Source: DYGX01 sp035325905
Lineage (GTDB): Bacteria; Chloroflexota; Anaerolineae; Aggregatilineales; Aggregatilineaceae
Assembly (NCBI GenBank): GCA_035325905.1
Contig: DAOKYY010000091.1
Location: forward strand, 1 to 14,851
Direction of reading: 5' to 3'
Length of the DNA stretch: 14,851 nt
The position numbers were made by a program, and so were the translations under genes. Shown piece by piece: positions 1-7,867 of this stretch (position 1 is the first letter of the stretch; each line of letters starts with the position of its first letter). The notes under the pieces were generated by a model that had not been told where the DNA came from, did not search any database, and was given only the letters and a program-made list of their open reading frames with translations.

Positions 1-3000
1 AGCGCGCGCTCGGTGATGTCTTCGACCAGCAGCACGATGCCGGTCACGGTGCGGCTTTCCTGCATCGGGTAGACGTAATAGTTGCGGATCGAGCGATGGC
101 CGTTGCCGCCGCCGCGCTCGATCTCATACTGAGCCTGCGGCTCGCCGCGTTCCAGCGCGACGGCGACCGGCTGGCGCAAAAACCGCTCGTAATCGGGCCG
201 GTACTCGAACAGCGGCTGCCCCAGCGCGTCCTCTGACCAGCCGTAATGCTCGCGCATGTAGCCGTTGACGCGGCGCACGCGCAGGTCGCGGTCGAGCACC
301 ACGATCCCCTGCCGGATCGACTCGACGACCGCCTGGTTGAAGATCGTCAGGCCGAGCGTTTCGTTGTAAAGGCGCGCTTTCTCAACCGCCAGTGACGCCT
401 GCCCGGCGATGGTCTGCACCAGCTCGACCTCGGCGTCGGTGAACTCGCGCCGCACGTCCGAGTCCAGCCCGATCGTTCCGATCACGCTGTCGCCGACCAG
501 CAGCGGCACGATCATCAGCGAGCGCGTGCCCCGCTGGCGCAGCACCGGCCAGGCCGCCTCGAAGAGCCGGTCGCTCAGCACATCGGTCGAGACCAGCGGG
601 CGGTGCGTTGTGCGGACGTGCTCAATCGACAGGTTGTCGGCCAGCGGCAGGAGCAGGTCGGGCGTCGCGTCCTCGAACGGGTAGCTGAGGACCAGCCGCC
701 CCATCGTCTCGCTCTCAAACAGGACCAGCCCGGCGAGCGGCACGTCCAGCGCCTCGGCCAGCTCGGAGAGCACGATGCGATACAACTCCTGCGGGTCGAG
801 CGTCTCGGCCAGGCGGGTCGAGACGCGGTTGACCAGCGCCAGCCGCTGCGCCTGCTCGTCGAGCGCCCTGGCGCGCTGCTGCGCCTCGCCGAACAGGCGC
901 GCCTTCTCAATCGCGATCGCGGCCTGGTTGGCGGTCGTCTTCGCCAGCTCGATCTCGGCCTCGGTAAAGCGGCGCGGCACGTTCGAGTCCAGCCCAATCG
1001 TGCCGATCACCTCGCCGCCCATGATGACCGGGACGATCAGCATTGCGCGCACGTCGCGCGCTTCCTGCACTTCCCACAGCGGCTCGAAGCGCGGGTCGTG
1101 GAGCAGGTCTTCGGCCATGAACGGCTGTTGCGTGCCGATCACGTACTCCGCAATCGGGTTGCCCTGCACCGGCACGCTGATGTCCGCCGGGGCGTCCACG
1201 TCGAGCGGGTGCGTGCTGAGCACCAGCCGCGAGATCGTGCCGCCATCCTGAAGCAGCATCAGGCCGCCGTACTGCGCGCCGAGCGCGTCCTGCAACTCAG
1301 TCAGCACGATACGATACAGCGCGTCCGGGTCGAGCGTTTCGGCCAGCTTGGCCGAGACGCGGTTGAGGAAGGCCAGCCGCTGCGCTTGCTGGTTCAATTC
1401 GGCGGCGCGCTGCTCGGTCTCGCGCAGCAGCCGCGCCTTGTCGAGCGCCAGCGACACCTGGCTGGCAATCGTCCCGGCCAGCTCGATCTCGGCCTCGGTG
1501 AACTGGCGCGGGGCGGTGAAGTCCAGCCCGATCGAGCCGATCACCTCGTCGCCAACGATCAGCGGGATGACCATCATGGCGCGCGTGCCGCGCTGGCTGA
1601 GGACCGGGCGGTCCGGCGCGAAGCGCGGATCAGACATCACATCCGACGCGACGAGCGGGCGCTGCGTGCGCCGCACCTGCTCGACCGAGGGGTTATCGCG
1701 CAGGGCGATCCGCACGTCCTGATCGGCCCCGCCCAGCGGGTGCGTGTCGAGCACGAGCAGGCCGGTCTCGTCACCCTCGTAGATCACCACGCCGCCGTAC
1801 TGCGCGCCGAGCACCGCCTGAAGCTCGTTCAGCGCGATCTGGTAAATCTCCTCCGGGTCGAGCGACTCGCTGACGCGGGTCGAGACGCGGTTGATCAGGC
1901 CCAGCCGGCGCGCTTGCGCGTCCAGCTCGACGGCGCGCTGCTGAGCGTCGTCGAACAGGCGCGCGTTGTCGAGCGCCACCGCCGACAGGTTGGCGAGGCG
2001 CTGGATCAGCGTCAGGTGCTCCGCGAAGCCGGGCGCGCCCGCCAATTCGGTGCCGAGGTGCAGCGCGCCGACCGGCTGCCCGCCGGCGATCATCGGGACG
2101 ATCAGGCTGCTGCGCTCGCCAGCGCCATACCAGGCGCGGAGATCGGCGAGCTGCGCGCGCGCCCTCTCGTCGCTTTCCAGCGCGTAGATGCGCGGCGCCT
2201 TTTCCTCGTAGGCGAGCCGCAGCGCGGTGCCGGGCGCGGGCAGCGGGTCCTCGCGCCGGACGCTCAGCGCGCCGTCCAGCGCGATCTCGGCGCGCCACAG
2301 CTCCAGTTGTGGCGCGTCAGGGTCGCCCAGCGCGACGTGCAACCGCGTGAAGGGGACCATCTGCTGCAAGCCAGCGGCAATTGCCTCGATCACGGCTTCG
2401 GGCCGCATCGAGACCGAGACCGCTTCCATCAGCTCGTTGAGGCGGGCTTCCTGCTCGGCGGCGCGGACCGTTTCCAGATACAGGCGGGTTGTCTCAATCG
2501 CCGCCGCCGCCTGTGACGCGAATAGCTCGAAGGGTTGCAGCGAAGACGCGGTCGGCACGCGGCCATCGACCGGCGCGCGCATCCCGATAATGCCGATGAT
2601 GCGCTTCTGGTCCTGCCCGACCAGCGTCAGATAGAGGGTGTCCTCCGGGTGCCACTCGCCGGGGCCGGCCTCCGCCGGGACGGGCGGCTCGCCGCCGTAG
2701 ACGTGCTGGCGCACCCAGGGCCGGTCGTAGCGCAGATAATAGCCCGCGCCGAGCTTCAATTCGTGAAAGGCCAGGTCGCCGATCCACGCGCGCCAGACCT
2801 TGCCCGGCTCGACTTCCAGGCTCAACGCTTCTTCCGGGCTGTACCCGGCCTGGATCAGCGCGGTCGGCTCCAGGCGCTCGTCGCGCAGGGTGATAAAGAC
2901 CTTGCCCCAGCCGGCCTGATGAATCCCGTCGGCGACGACCTGCAAGCGGGCCGGCACGTCGGCGGCGCGCTGAATCTCGCTGGCGACCAGGTGAAGCTGC

Positions 3001-6000
3001 GCCAGACGGTCGCGCTCGCGGCGGGTCGCCTCGGCTTCGTGCTGGATGCGCGCGATCAGGCGGAAGTTTTCGATGCTGAACGCCGCCTGCCCGGCGAAGG
3101 CTTCCAGCGCCTCGACCGTAGCCTGATCGGGGCGGCGCCCGGAGCGCGGATCGTCCACGCTCATCAGGCCGAGCAAGCGCCCGCCCGCCCCGTAGAGCGG
3201 GATCAGCAGCAGGTCGTCGGGGTGCCACGCGCGCGCGCCCGGCCCCATCCGCTCGCCGACCACCTGGAGCGTCGGCAGCCCCTCGGTCAGCGCCTCCGCT
3301 CCTTCCGCCGGCAGGAAATAGCTGTGGCTGACCTGGTATTCCGGCTGCATCAGGCTGCGCGCCTGCTCCAGCGGCGGGCTAACGCGCCGGAGCTGCTCAA
3401 AAGCGGCGCGCGGCAGCCCGGCGTAGGCCGTGCGGCGCATCACCCCGGCGTCTTCGTCCGCCAAGCTGATCAGGACCGAATTGAACCCGACTGACTCGCG
3501 GACGCTCTCGGCCACCTCGGCCAGCAATTCCTCGAGCGACGCGCCGCGCCGGAACAGCTCGCCGACCTCGAAAATGCGGTCCATACGGTCCGCGCGGAGG
3601 CGAAGCTGGTGGTTGGCGTCAAGCTGGGCCTGATAGCGGCGGGAATTGGCGACGGCCAGCGCCGCCTCGTCAGCCAGGGCTGCCGCGAACTCCTTCGCAC
3701 GCTCGTCAAAGACGCCCGGCTCGCCGCCGATCAGGTGCAGCACGCCGAGCGGCGCGCCCTCGACCACCAGCGGCGCGCTCACCGCCGACCGGGCGCGGAT
3801 CGGCGCGGGCGCCCATTCGCCGGCGGCGTAGTCGTCCACCGCGATCACCTCGCCCTGCGCGATCGCGGCGCGCTCCAGCGGCGTCAGATCGGGAAGCGCG
3901 TCTTGCTCGCCCACGCGCCGCTCGATCAGCGGCTCGTCCGGCGCGGGCCAGTCTTCGGCGGGCGCCAGCAGCACGACGCTCGCGGCCCGCGCGCCGGTCG
4001 AGCGCAGCGCGGCGCTCATCACTTCTTCGAGAATACGGTCGATCTCGGTTGTCTGGCGCAGCGCGCGGCTGATATGCCCCACCCGCTCCAGCGTCTCGAC
4101 GCGCGCGCGCAGCATCTCGTCGGTCGATTGGTAGAGCCGCATCCGGTCGATCATGGCCGCGATCTGAGTCGCGATCGCGCTCAGAAGCTGAATATCCGTG
4201 TCGCGGTACGGCTCGGCGCTGGTCCGGTTGGCGATCGTCAGCTCGCCAATCACCTGATCGCGAATCACCAGCGGCGTCTGGACCACGTCCCGCCAGCCCA
4301 GACGCCGGGCTACGGCGTGATAGAGCGCCGGGATGCCGCCCTCTTTTCCGCCCGCCGCGCTGATCACCGGCTGGCGCCCGATCAAGGCGCTCTGCGCCGC
4401 GCCCGGCCCAGTCAGGTCGATCACCAGCCGCTCGTCGAGCGCCGCGCCCCAGACGTTGCCCGGCTCGAAGACAAGCTGGCCGCGCGCCTCGTCCACCAGC
4501 GCGATGCCGACCTGCTCGACTTCGTACAGGTTGGCGAGCGCGATCAGAATTTGCTCGGTCGTCTCGTCGAGCGCGCGCGTCTGCGACGCGAACTCGGTGA
4601 TGACGCGCAGGCCCTCGGCCTGGTGGGTGCGGCGCTGCATCTCGCCGTAAAGCTGCGCGTTGTCGATCAAGATCGCGGCCTGCCCGGCGAACAGCGAGAG
4701 GATGCGCGCGTCGTCCTCCGAGAAATCGCCGCCGCGCTTGTTGGCAACCTGGATCATCCCGCGCCGCGCGCCGCGCACAACCAGCGGCGCCAGCGCCATC
4801 TGACGAATGCCGACCGCCCCAGCCATCCGCACCAGGTCGGTGTCGCCCACCAGCGGATCGCGCCGCAGATCGTTGCAGGTCCACATCGGGCGGTCCTGCC
4901 ACAGCTCGGCGATCACGCTGCCCGGCGGCGACGGAAGCTGGTAGAAGCTGACGGTCTCGTCGTCGTCCAGCCCGTAGAACGGGCGCTGGCTGACCAGCAC
5001 GTGCGTATGCGGGTCGTAGAGCAACACGCCGCACAGCTCGACATCCATTAGCTCGGCCACGCGCCGCGTGATCTGGTCGTACAGCTGCTCCGGGCTGCGC
5101 AGCGCGCCGATCGCCTCGGCGATCTGCTGCAAGCCGCCCAGCTCGCGCGATCGGCGCTGGGCATCGTCGTAGAGCCGCGCGTTCTCGACCACCATCGCGG
5201 CCTGGTTGCCGAACGTGATCAGCGAGCGGATGTCGGCGTCGCTGAAGCGCTGCCCTCCGTGTTTGTTGGCGACCAGCAACAGCCCGACCCGGCGCGTCCC
5301 GATCACCATCGGCACAATCGCCACGCGGCGCAGCGGGATGGCGGACTGCACGTCGTCCAGCCCCAGCGCCGCCGTGACTGGCGAGGCCGGGTCGTTGGTG
5401 TACCACCACGGGCGGTGCATGACCGCCTCGTACAGATCGCTGCCGGGCGTCATCTCCAGACGATGCCCACGCACCAGCGACTCGGGCGCGCCGTAGAATG
5501 GCGCTTGGCTGCGGTACGTCTCCTCGTCGGGGTCGTAGAGCATAATCCCGCACAATTCGACATTCGCCAGAAACGCGATGCGCTGCGTCAGTTGCGCGTA
5601 AAGCTGCTGCGGATCGCCAAGCTGGCTGATCGCGCCGGAGATGTGCTGCAAGCCAGATAACTCGTGCATCCGGGCGGCCTGCTCGGTGCGCAGGCGCGCG
5701 GCCTCGACGGCGGCGACGATCTGCCCGGAAACCGCCTGGAGCAGCGCGACATCGCCCGGTGAATAGGCGTCAGGCGTGCGCCGCGTGAGTTCCAGCGTGC
5801 CGACCAGCCGGTCATCGAGCAGCAGGGGAATGCCAACGAAGCTCTGGAAAGGCATTTGGCCGGGTCGCAGCGCATAATCGGGCCGCGCCGGGGCGTCGTC
5901 AATCCGCAGCGGCTGGCGGTAGAGCGCGATCCAGCCGCTATAGCCCTCTCCAACCGGGATAGCCACCGGCTCCTGATCTTCAGGCAAAATCAGCGAGCCG

Positions 6001-6629
6001 GTCGCCGACAGCTTGGCGGAGCGCCCAACCACGCGCAGCGTCTGCGTTTCGGCGTGCCAGAGCAGCACTTCGGCCTGGTCGAAGGGCACTGCCTGCTCGA
6101 TCACGCGCAGCAGCGCGTCGATCGTGGGGCCGAGGACCTGGTCCGCACCGGCGGCCTGAGCGAGATCGGTTTGCAAAGTCAGCGCGCGCAGCGGGTCCAG
6201 CTCGGTCGCGGCGTGAGGCGCGGCGGCGGTCAGCTCGCGCAGGACGACGACCATCCGCGCGCCGTCGGGCGAGGGGATGGGGTGCGACATCCCCTCCAGG
6301 CGGCGCTGGCCCAGACGCAGCGCGGCGTGTCCGGCGTGCGCGAACAGGTCCAGGAAGGCATCGGCAGGTTGAATGACCTGGGCCATCAACGCCAGGCTGG
6401 GCGCGCCGCCGTCCATGCCGAACCAGGCGCGCGCCTGCTCGTTGGCGTAGACCACGCGCCCGCGCTCCTCGGCCACTACCACCGCCTCGTCGCCCTCGAC
6501 CAGGCTGACCGGTACGATCGGGCGGTCCGCGGACCAGTCGTCGCCCGCGCCGCGCCGCGCCTGCCAGATCAGCAGCGCGATCCAGGCCGCAAAAATCAGA
6601 CCGGTGAGGATCAGGTAGACTTCGACCAT
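1..6629 (-). CDS. Giant membrane-anchored multi-GAF/PAS sensor protein, probable sensor kinase (C-terminus cut by window edge)
   Basis: One leftward frame stays open from ATG at 6629 to the window edge, about 2,209 codons; the frame agrees at checkpoints near 5183, 3620, 1922 and 860. AGAGGGG lies just before the ATG. Seen in order: one membrane helix (residues 4-22) followed by Arg residues, so the rest is probably cytoplasmic; a PAS-like region (about 33-135); eleven GAF domains (about 140-312, 320-487, 492-662, 664-835, 838-1000, 1003-1190, 1195-1380, 1385-1555, 1562-1735, 1740-1910, 1916-2085); and a PAS domain (about 2097-2205) ending in VEDITERAL. GAF domains are joined by helical linkers such as ENARLYDDAQRRS. 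Family knowledge: GAF and PAS domains sense ligands or relay signals to a C-terminal output, often HisKA plus HATPase. That output lies outside the window, so kinase activity is inferred. No clear chromophore-type Cys-His pair was seen. It lies 76 nt after a response regulator gene, which supports a two-component pair. The ligands cannot be named. Confidence 0.88.
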   Translation of the reverse strand, partial: MVEVYLILTGLIFAAWIALLIWQARRGAGDDWSADRPIVPVSLVEGDEAVVVAEERGRVVYANEQARAWFGMDGGAPSLALMAQVIQPADAFLDLFAHAGHAALRLGQRRLEGMSHPIPSPDGARMVVVLRELTAAAPHAATELDPLRALTLQTDLAQAAGADQVLGPTIDALLRVIEQAVPFDQAEVLLWHAETQTLRVVGRSAKLSATGSLILPEDQEPVAIPVGEGYSGWIALYRQPLRIDDAPARPDYALRPGQMPFQSFVGIPLLLDDRLVGTLELTRRTPDAYSPGDVALLQAVSGQIVAAVEAARLRTEQAARMHELSGLQHISGAISQLGDPQQLYAQLTQRIAFLANVELCGIMLYDPDEETYRSQAPFYGAPESLVRGHRLEMTPGSDLYEAVMHRPWWYTNDPASPVTAALGLDDVQSAIPLRRVAIVPMVIGTRRVGLLLVANKHGGQRFSDADIRSLITFGNQAAMVVENARLYDDAQRRSRELGGLQQIAEAIGALRSPEQLYDQITRRVAELMDVELCGVLLYDPHTHVLVSQRPFYGLDDDETVSFYQLPSPPGSVIAELWQDRPMWTCNDLRRDPLVGDTDLVRMAGAVGIRQMALAPLVVRGARRGMIQVANKRGGDFSEDDARILSLFAGQAAILIDNAQLYGEMQRRTHQAEGLRVITEFASQTRALDETTEQILIALANLYEVEQVGIALVDEARGQLVFEPGNVWGAALDERLVIDLTGPGAAQSALIGRQPVISAAGGKEGGIPALYHAVARRLGWRDVVQTPLVIRDQVIGELTIANRTSAEPYRDTDIQLLSAIATQIAAMIDRMRLYQSTDEMLRARVETLERVGHISRALRQTTEIDRILEEVMSAALRSTGARAASVVLLAPAEDWPAPDEPLIERRVGEQDALPDLTPLERAAIAQGEVIAVDDYAAGEWAPAPIRARSAVSAPLVVEGAPLGVLHLIGGEPGVFDERAKEFAAALADEAALAVANSRRYQAQLDANHQLRLRADRMDRIFEVGELFRRGASLEELLAEVAESVRESVGFNSVLISLADEDAGVMRRTAYAGLPRAAFEQLRRVSPPLEQARSLMQPEYQVSHSYFLPAEGAEALTEGLPTLQVVGERMGPGARAWHPDDLLLIPLYGAGGRLLGLMSVDDPRSGRRPDQATVEALEAFAGQAAFSIENFRLIARIQHEAEATRRERDRLAQLHLVASEIQRAADVPARLQVVADGIHQAGWGKVFITLRDERLEPTALIQAGYSPEEALSLEVEPGKVWRAWIGDLAFHELKLGAGYYLRYDRPWVRQHVYGGEPPVPAEAGPGEWHPEDTLYLTLVGQDQKRIIGIIGMRAPVDGRVPTASSLQPFELFASQAAAAIETTRLYLETVRAAEQEARLNELMEAVSVSMRPEAVIEAIAAGLQQMVPFTRLHVALGDPDAPQLELWRAEIALDGALSVRREDPLPAPGTALRLAYEEKAPRIYALESDERARAQLADLRAWYGAGERSSLIVPMIAGGQPVGALHLGTELAGAPGFAEHLTLIQRLANLSAVALDNARLFDDAQQRAVELDAQARRLGLINRVSTRVSESLDPEEIYQIALNELQAVLGAQYGGVVIYEGDETGLLVLDTHPLGGADQDVRIALRDNPSVEQVRRTQRPLVASDVMSDPRFAPDRPVLSQRGTRAMMVIPLIVGDEVIGSIGLDFTAPRQFTEAEIELAGTIASQVSLALDKARLLRETEQRAAELNQQAQRLAFLNRVSAKLAETLDPDALYRIVLTELQDALGAQYGGLMLLQDGGTISRLVLSTHPLDVDAPADISVPVQGNPIAEYVIGTQQPFMAEDLLHDPRFEPLWEVQEARDVRAMLIVPVIMGGEVIGTIGLDSNVPRRFTEAEIELAKTTANQAAIAIEKARLFGEAQQRARALDEQAQRLALVNRVSTRLAETLDPQELYRIVLSELAEALDVPLAGLVLFESETMGRLVLSYPFEDATPDLLLPLADNLSIEHVRTTHRPLVSTDVLSDRLFEAAWPVLRQRGTRSLMIVPLLVGDSVIGTIGLDSDVRREFTDAEVELVQTIAGQASLAVEKARLYNETLGLTIFNQAVVESIRQGIVVLDRDLRVRRVNGYMREHYGWSEDALGQPLFEYRPDYERFLRQPVAVALERGEPQAQYEIERGGGNGHRSIRNYYVYPMQESRTVTGIVLLVEDITERA
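372..1935 (-). repeat. Intragenic tandem repeat: GAF modules 9, 10 and 11 of the giant sensor
   Basis: Three consecutive GAF-plus-linker units inside the sensor gene resemble each other in both DNA and protein. The plus-strand string AGTCCAGCCC followed by (G/A)ATCG recurs at 461, 986 and 1520, giving in-frame periods of 525 and 534 nt (175 and 178 residues). Each unit carries the same series of motifs: a helix like QRLAxxNRVSxxxxExLDP, a Gly-Gly or Ala-Gly strand, a xxIGTIGLDxxxxRxFT(E/D)AE(I/V)EL segment and a closing KARL helix. This is best explained by tandem duplication of one module. The remaining GAF domains are more diverged, although modules 2 and 3 also share VELCG(I/V)xLYDP and an FYG motif. 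Confidence 0.8.
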
Positions 6630-6686
6630 GCCCCTCTGCTCGCTTGCCGGAGCGGGTTACTGCCCGGCCCGTCCGTCCTTCGACAG

Positions 6687-6706
6687 GGCGCCAGCCCAGC
6701 GGCGCC
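6687..6706 (-). other. Stem-loop between response regulator and sensor genes
   Basis: GGCGCC at 6687-6692 and again at 6701-6706 can form a 6-bp GC-only stem with an 8-nt loop (AGCCCAGC on the plus strand). It abuts and overlaps the TAG stop of the response regulator and sits in the 76-nt gap before the sensor ATG. No T-run follows on the leftward strand, so it is not a classic terminator. It could be an mRNA processing or stability element, or chance in GC-rich DNA. Confidence 0.3.
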
Positions 6707-7614
6707 TACCACTCGGCGGCGACCGGCTCGTCGTCTTCGGCGCGCCCGCGCCGGCGATTTTCCGCCGCCAGCTCGGTGATCTCGCGAATATCGGCGAACT
6801 GGCGCGTCGCGTTCGAGATCACGCCAACCGCCAGCGACATCAGCGGTACCCGCTCGTCGTCGCGCAGCAGGTAGCCGCGCTCGCGGTCGATGAATGAATA
6901 GTGCTGCTGGACGCCTTCGGCGAACCGCTTTGTCAGCCGCTCGACCAGGGCCGGGACGCGCTCCGAATAGGTGATCACGACGAAATTGTCGCTGCCAGCG
7001 TGGCCCAGAAAATCGTTCGGCGTGCCCAGCTCGTCCAGCATCTCACCGAGCAGCAGGGCCATGAAGCGCAGTAGCTCGTTGGCTGCCACGAACCCGTACA
7101 CGTCCTTGAAGGCGTCGTAGTCCAGCACGCGGATGTCGAGATACGACCAGACCGTGTTCTCGCGGATCAGGTCGCGCAGCTTCTCCTCGATCAAAGAGCT
7201 GCTCGGCAGGCCGCTGTTGGGATCGGTGTAGTTGTCGCGCGCCGCGCGGTCAATCTGGTTCTTGACGCGCAGCTTCAATTCCTCGATGTCGAACGGCTTG
7301 GTGATGTAGTCGTCGGCGCCCAGCTCCAGCCCGGCGATCTTGTCGCTGCGCTCGTCCTTCTGCGTCAGGAAGATGATCGGGATATGGCTGGTGCGCGTCG
7401 TCGAGCGTAATTCTCGGCACACGTCGTAGCCGTTCATATCCGGCAGCATGATGTCCAGGACGATCAGCTGCGGAAGCTGCTTGCGCGTCAGCATCAGCGC
7501 GTCGGCGCCGCGCGGGGCCACCTGGACATCGTAGCCCTGCCCGCCGAAATAAATGCGCAGCATGTTGGAGATATCGAAATCATCTTCGACGACGAGGATT
7601 CTACCCTTGCCCAT
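6706..7614 (-). CDS. Response regulator: receiver domain plus degenerate GGDEF-like domain
   Basis: 302 residues from the chosen ATG. Residues 3-118 are a receiver domain with the acidic pair D11/D12, phosphoacceptor D54 in VLDIMLPDMNG, T84 and K106 in the TKPFD motif. Residues about 130-285 resemble a diguanylate cyclase (GGDEF) fold: DPNSGLPSS at the domain entry, a LDYDAFKDVYG stretch, and GSDNF at 207-211 where active enzymes have GG(D/E)EF. The second Gly and the Glu are therefore changed, and cyclic-di-GMP synthesis is unlikely; this half is more likely a binding or dimerisation module. I chose the ATG at 7614 rather than the in-frame ATG at 7638 because AGGTGA lies 4 nt before it and the receiver fold starts right after it. 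The sensor gene begins 76 nt downstream on the same strand, so the sensor is the likely partner. The receiver call is firm; the role of the C-terminal half is inferred. Confidence 0.9.
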   Translation of the reverse strand: MGKGRILVVEDDFDISNMLRIYFGGQGYDVQVAPRGADALMLTRKQLPQLIVLDIMLPDMNGYDVCRELRSTTRTSHIPIIFLTQKDERSDKIAGLELGADDYITKPFDIEELKLRVKNQIDRAARDNYTDPNSGLPSSSLIEEKLRDLIRENTVWSYLDIRVLDYDAFKDVYGFVAANELLRFMALLLGEMLDELGTPNDFLGHAGSDNFVVITYSERVPALVERLTKRFAEGVQQHYSFIDRERGYLLRDDERVPLMSLAVGVISNATRQFADIREITELAAENRRRGRAEDDEPVAAEW

Positions 7615-7618
7615 GCCT

Positions 7619-7624
7619 TCACCT
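7619..7624 (-). promoter_or_regulatory. Ribosome binding site deciding the response regulator start
   Basis: Read leftward this is AGGTGA, a good match to the anti-Shine-Dalgarno complement, 4 nt before the ATG at 7614. The upstream in-frame ATG at 7638 has no comparable site. Confidence 0.6.
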
Positions 7625-7642
7625 TCCCGTGCCGCCATTGAA

Positions 7643-7770
7643 GCAGTTAGCGGTTAGCAGTTAGCTGAAAACGGCTTATCGGACACGGCTCCTGGCGCGG
7701 GCGTCTGGCAACGCCCAACATTTCTGGTCTGGTTTTTGCCAATCGCTAACTGCTAAAAGCTGATCGCTTA
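7643..7770. repeat. Inverted-repeat element with GTTAGC-like heptamers and an inner hairpin
   Basis: This fills most of the 253-nt gap (7615-7867) between the reductase and response regulator genes. The left arm is a short tandem of 7-mers, GCAGTTA GCGGTTA GCAGTTA GC, at 7643-7665. TTAGCAGTTAGC (7654-7665) has a perfect 12-bp inverted copy, GCTAACTGCTAA, at 7745-7756. Nearly centred between them is a second perfect hairpin, GGGCGT (7699-7704) with ACGCCC (7711-7716) around a 6-nt loop. The base composition of the arms is more AT-rich than the neighbouring genes. The layout resembles a small palindromic repeat (REP- or MITE-like) or a structured leader of the response regulator mRNA. No transposase gene is present. 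Whether it recurs elsewhere in the genome cannot be seen here. Confidence 0.65.
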
Positions 7771-7777
7771 GGTCTCA

Positions 7778-7783
7778 ACTATA
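7778..7783 (-). promoter_or_regulatory. Possible -10 element for the response regulator/sensor pair
   Basis: Leftward this reads TATAGT, in a locally AT-rich patch (about 7770-7805) of the gap upstream of the response regulator. The hexamer 17 nt upstream is TGGTAT, a poor -35 match, so the call is weak. If it is real, the leader RNA would contain the whole inverted-repeat element. Confidence 0.25.
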
Positions 7784-7867
7784 CAGGCGAATTTATTGGA
7801 ATACCAGTGAGGCAGCATAAAGACGCTGCGCCAATATTCCGCCGGAGCTACATATCGCGCGCGCCGC

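Noticed and set aside
603..5051. Long rightward open frames (603-2516, 2535-3494 and 3609-5051) that could look like large genes
   Set aside because: They lie opposite the sensor gene, and their translations are Arg/Gln/Asp-rich repeats without recognisable domains. The leftward frame gives coherent GAF domains throughout, so these are antisense shadows of GC-rich codons.
1..6629. Bilin-binding (phytochrome-type) GAF domains in the sensor
   Set aside because: Cys residues occur in a few GAF domains (for example VELCG and MWTCND), but I see no neighbouring His in the pattern expected of chromophore-binding GAF domains.
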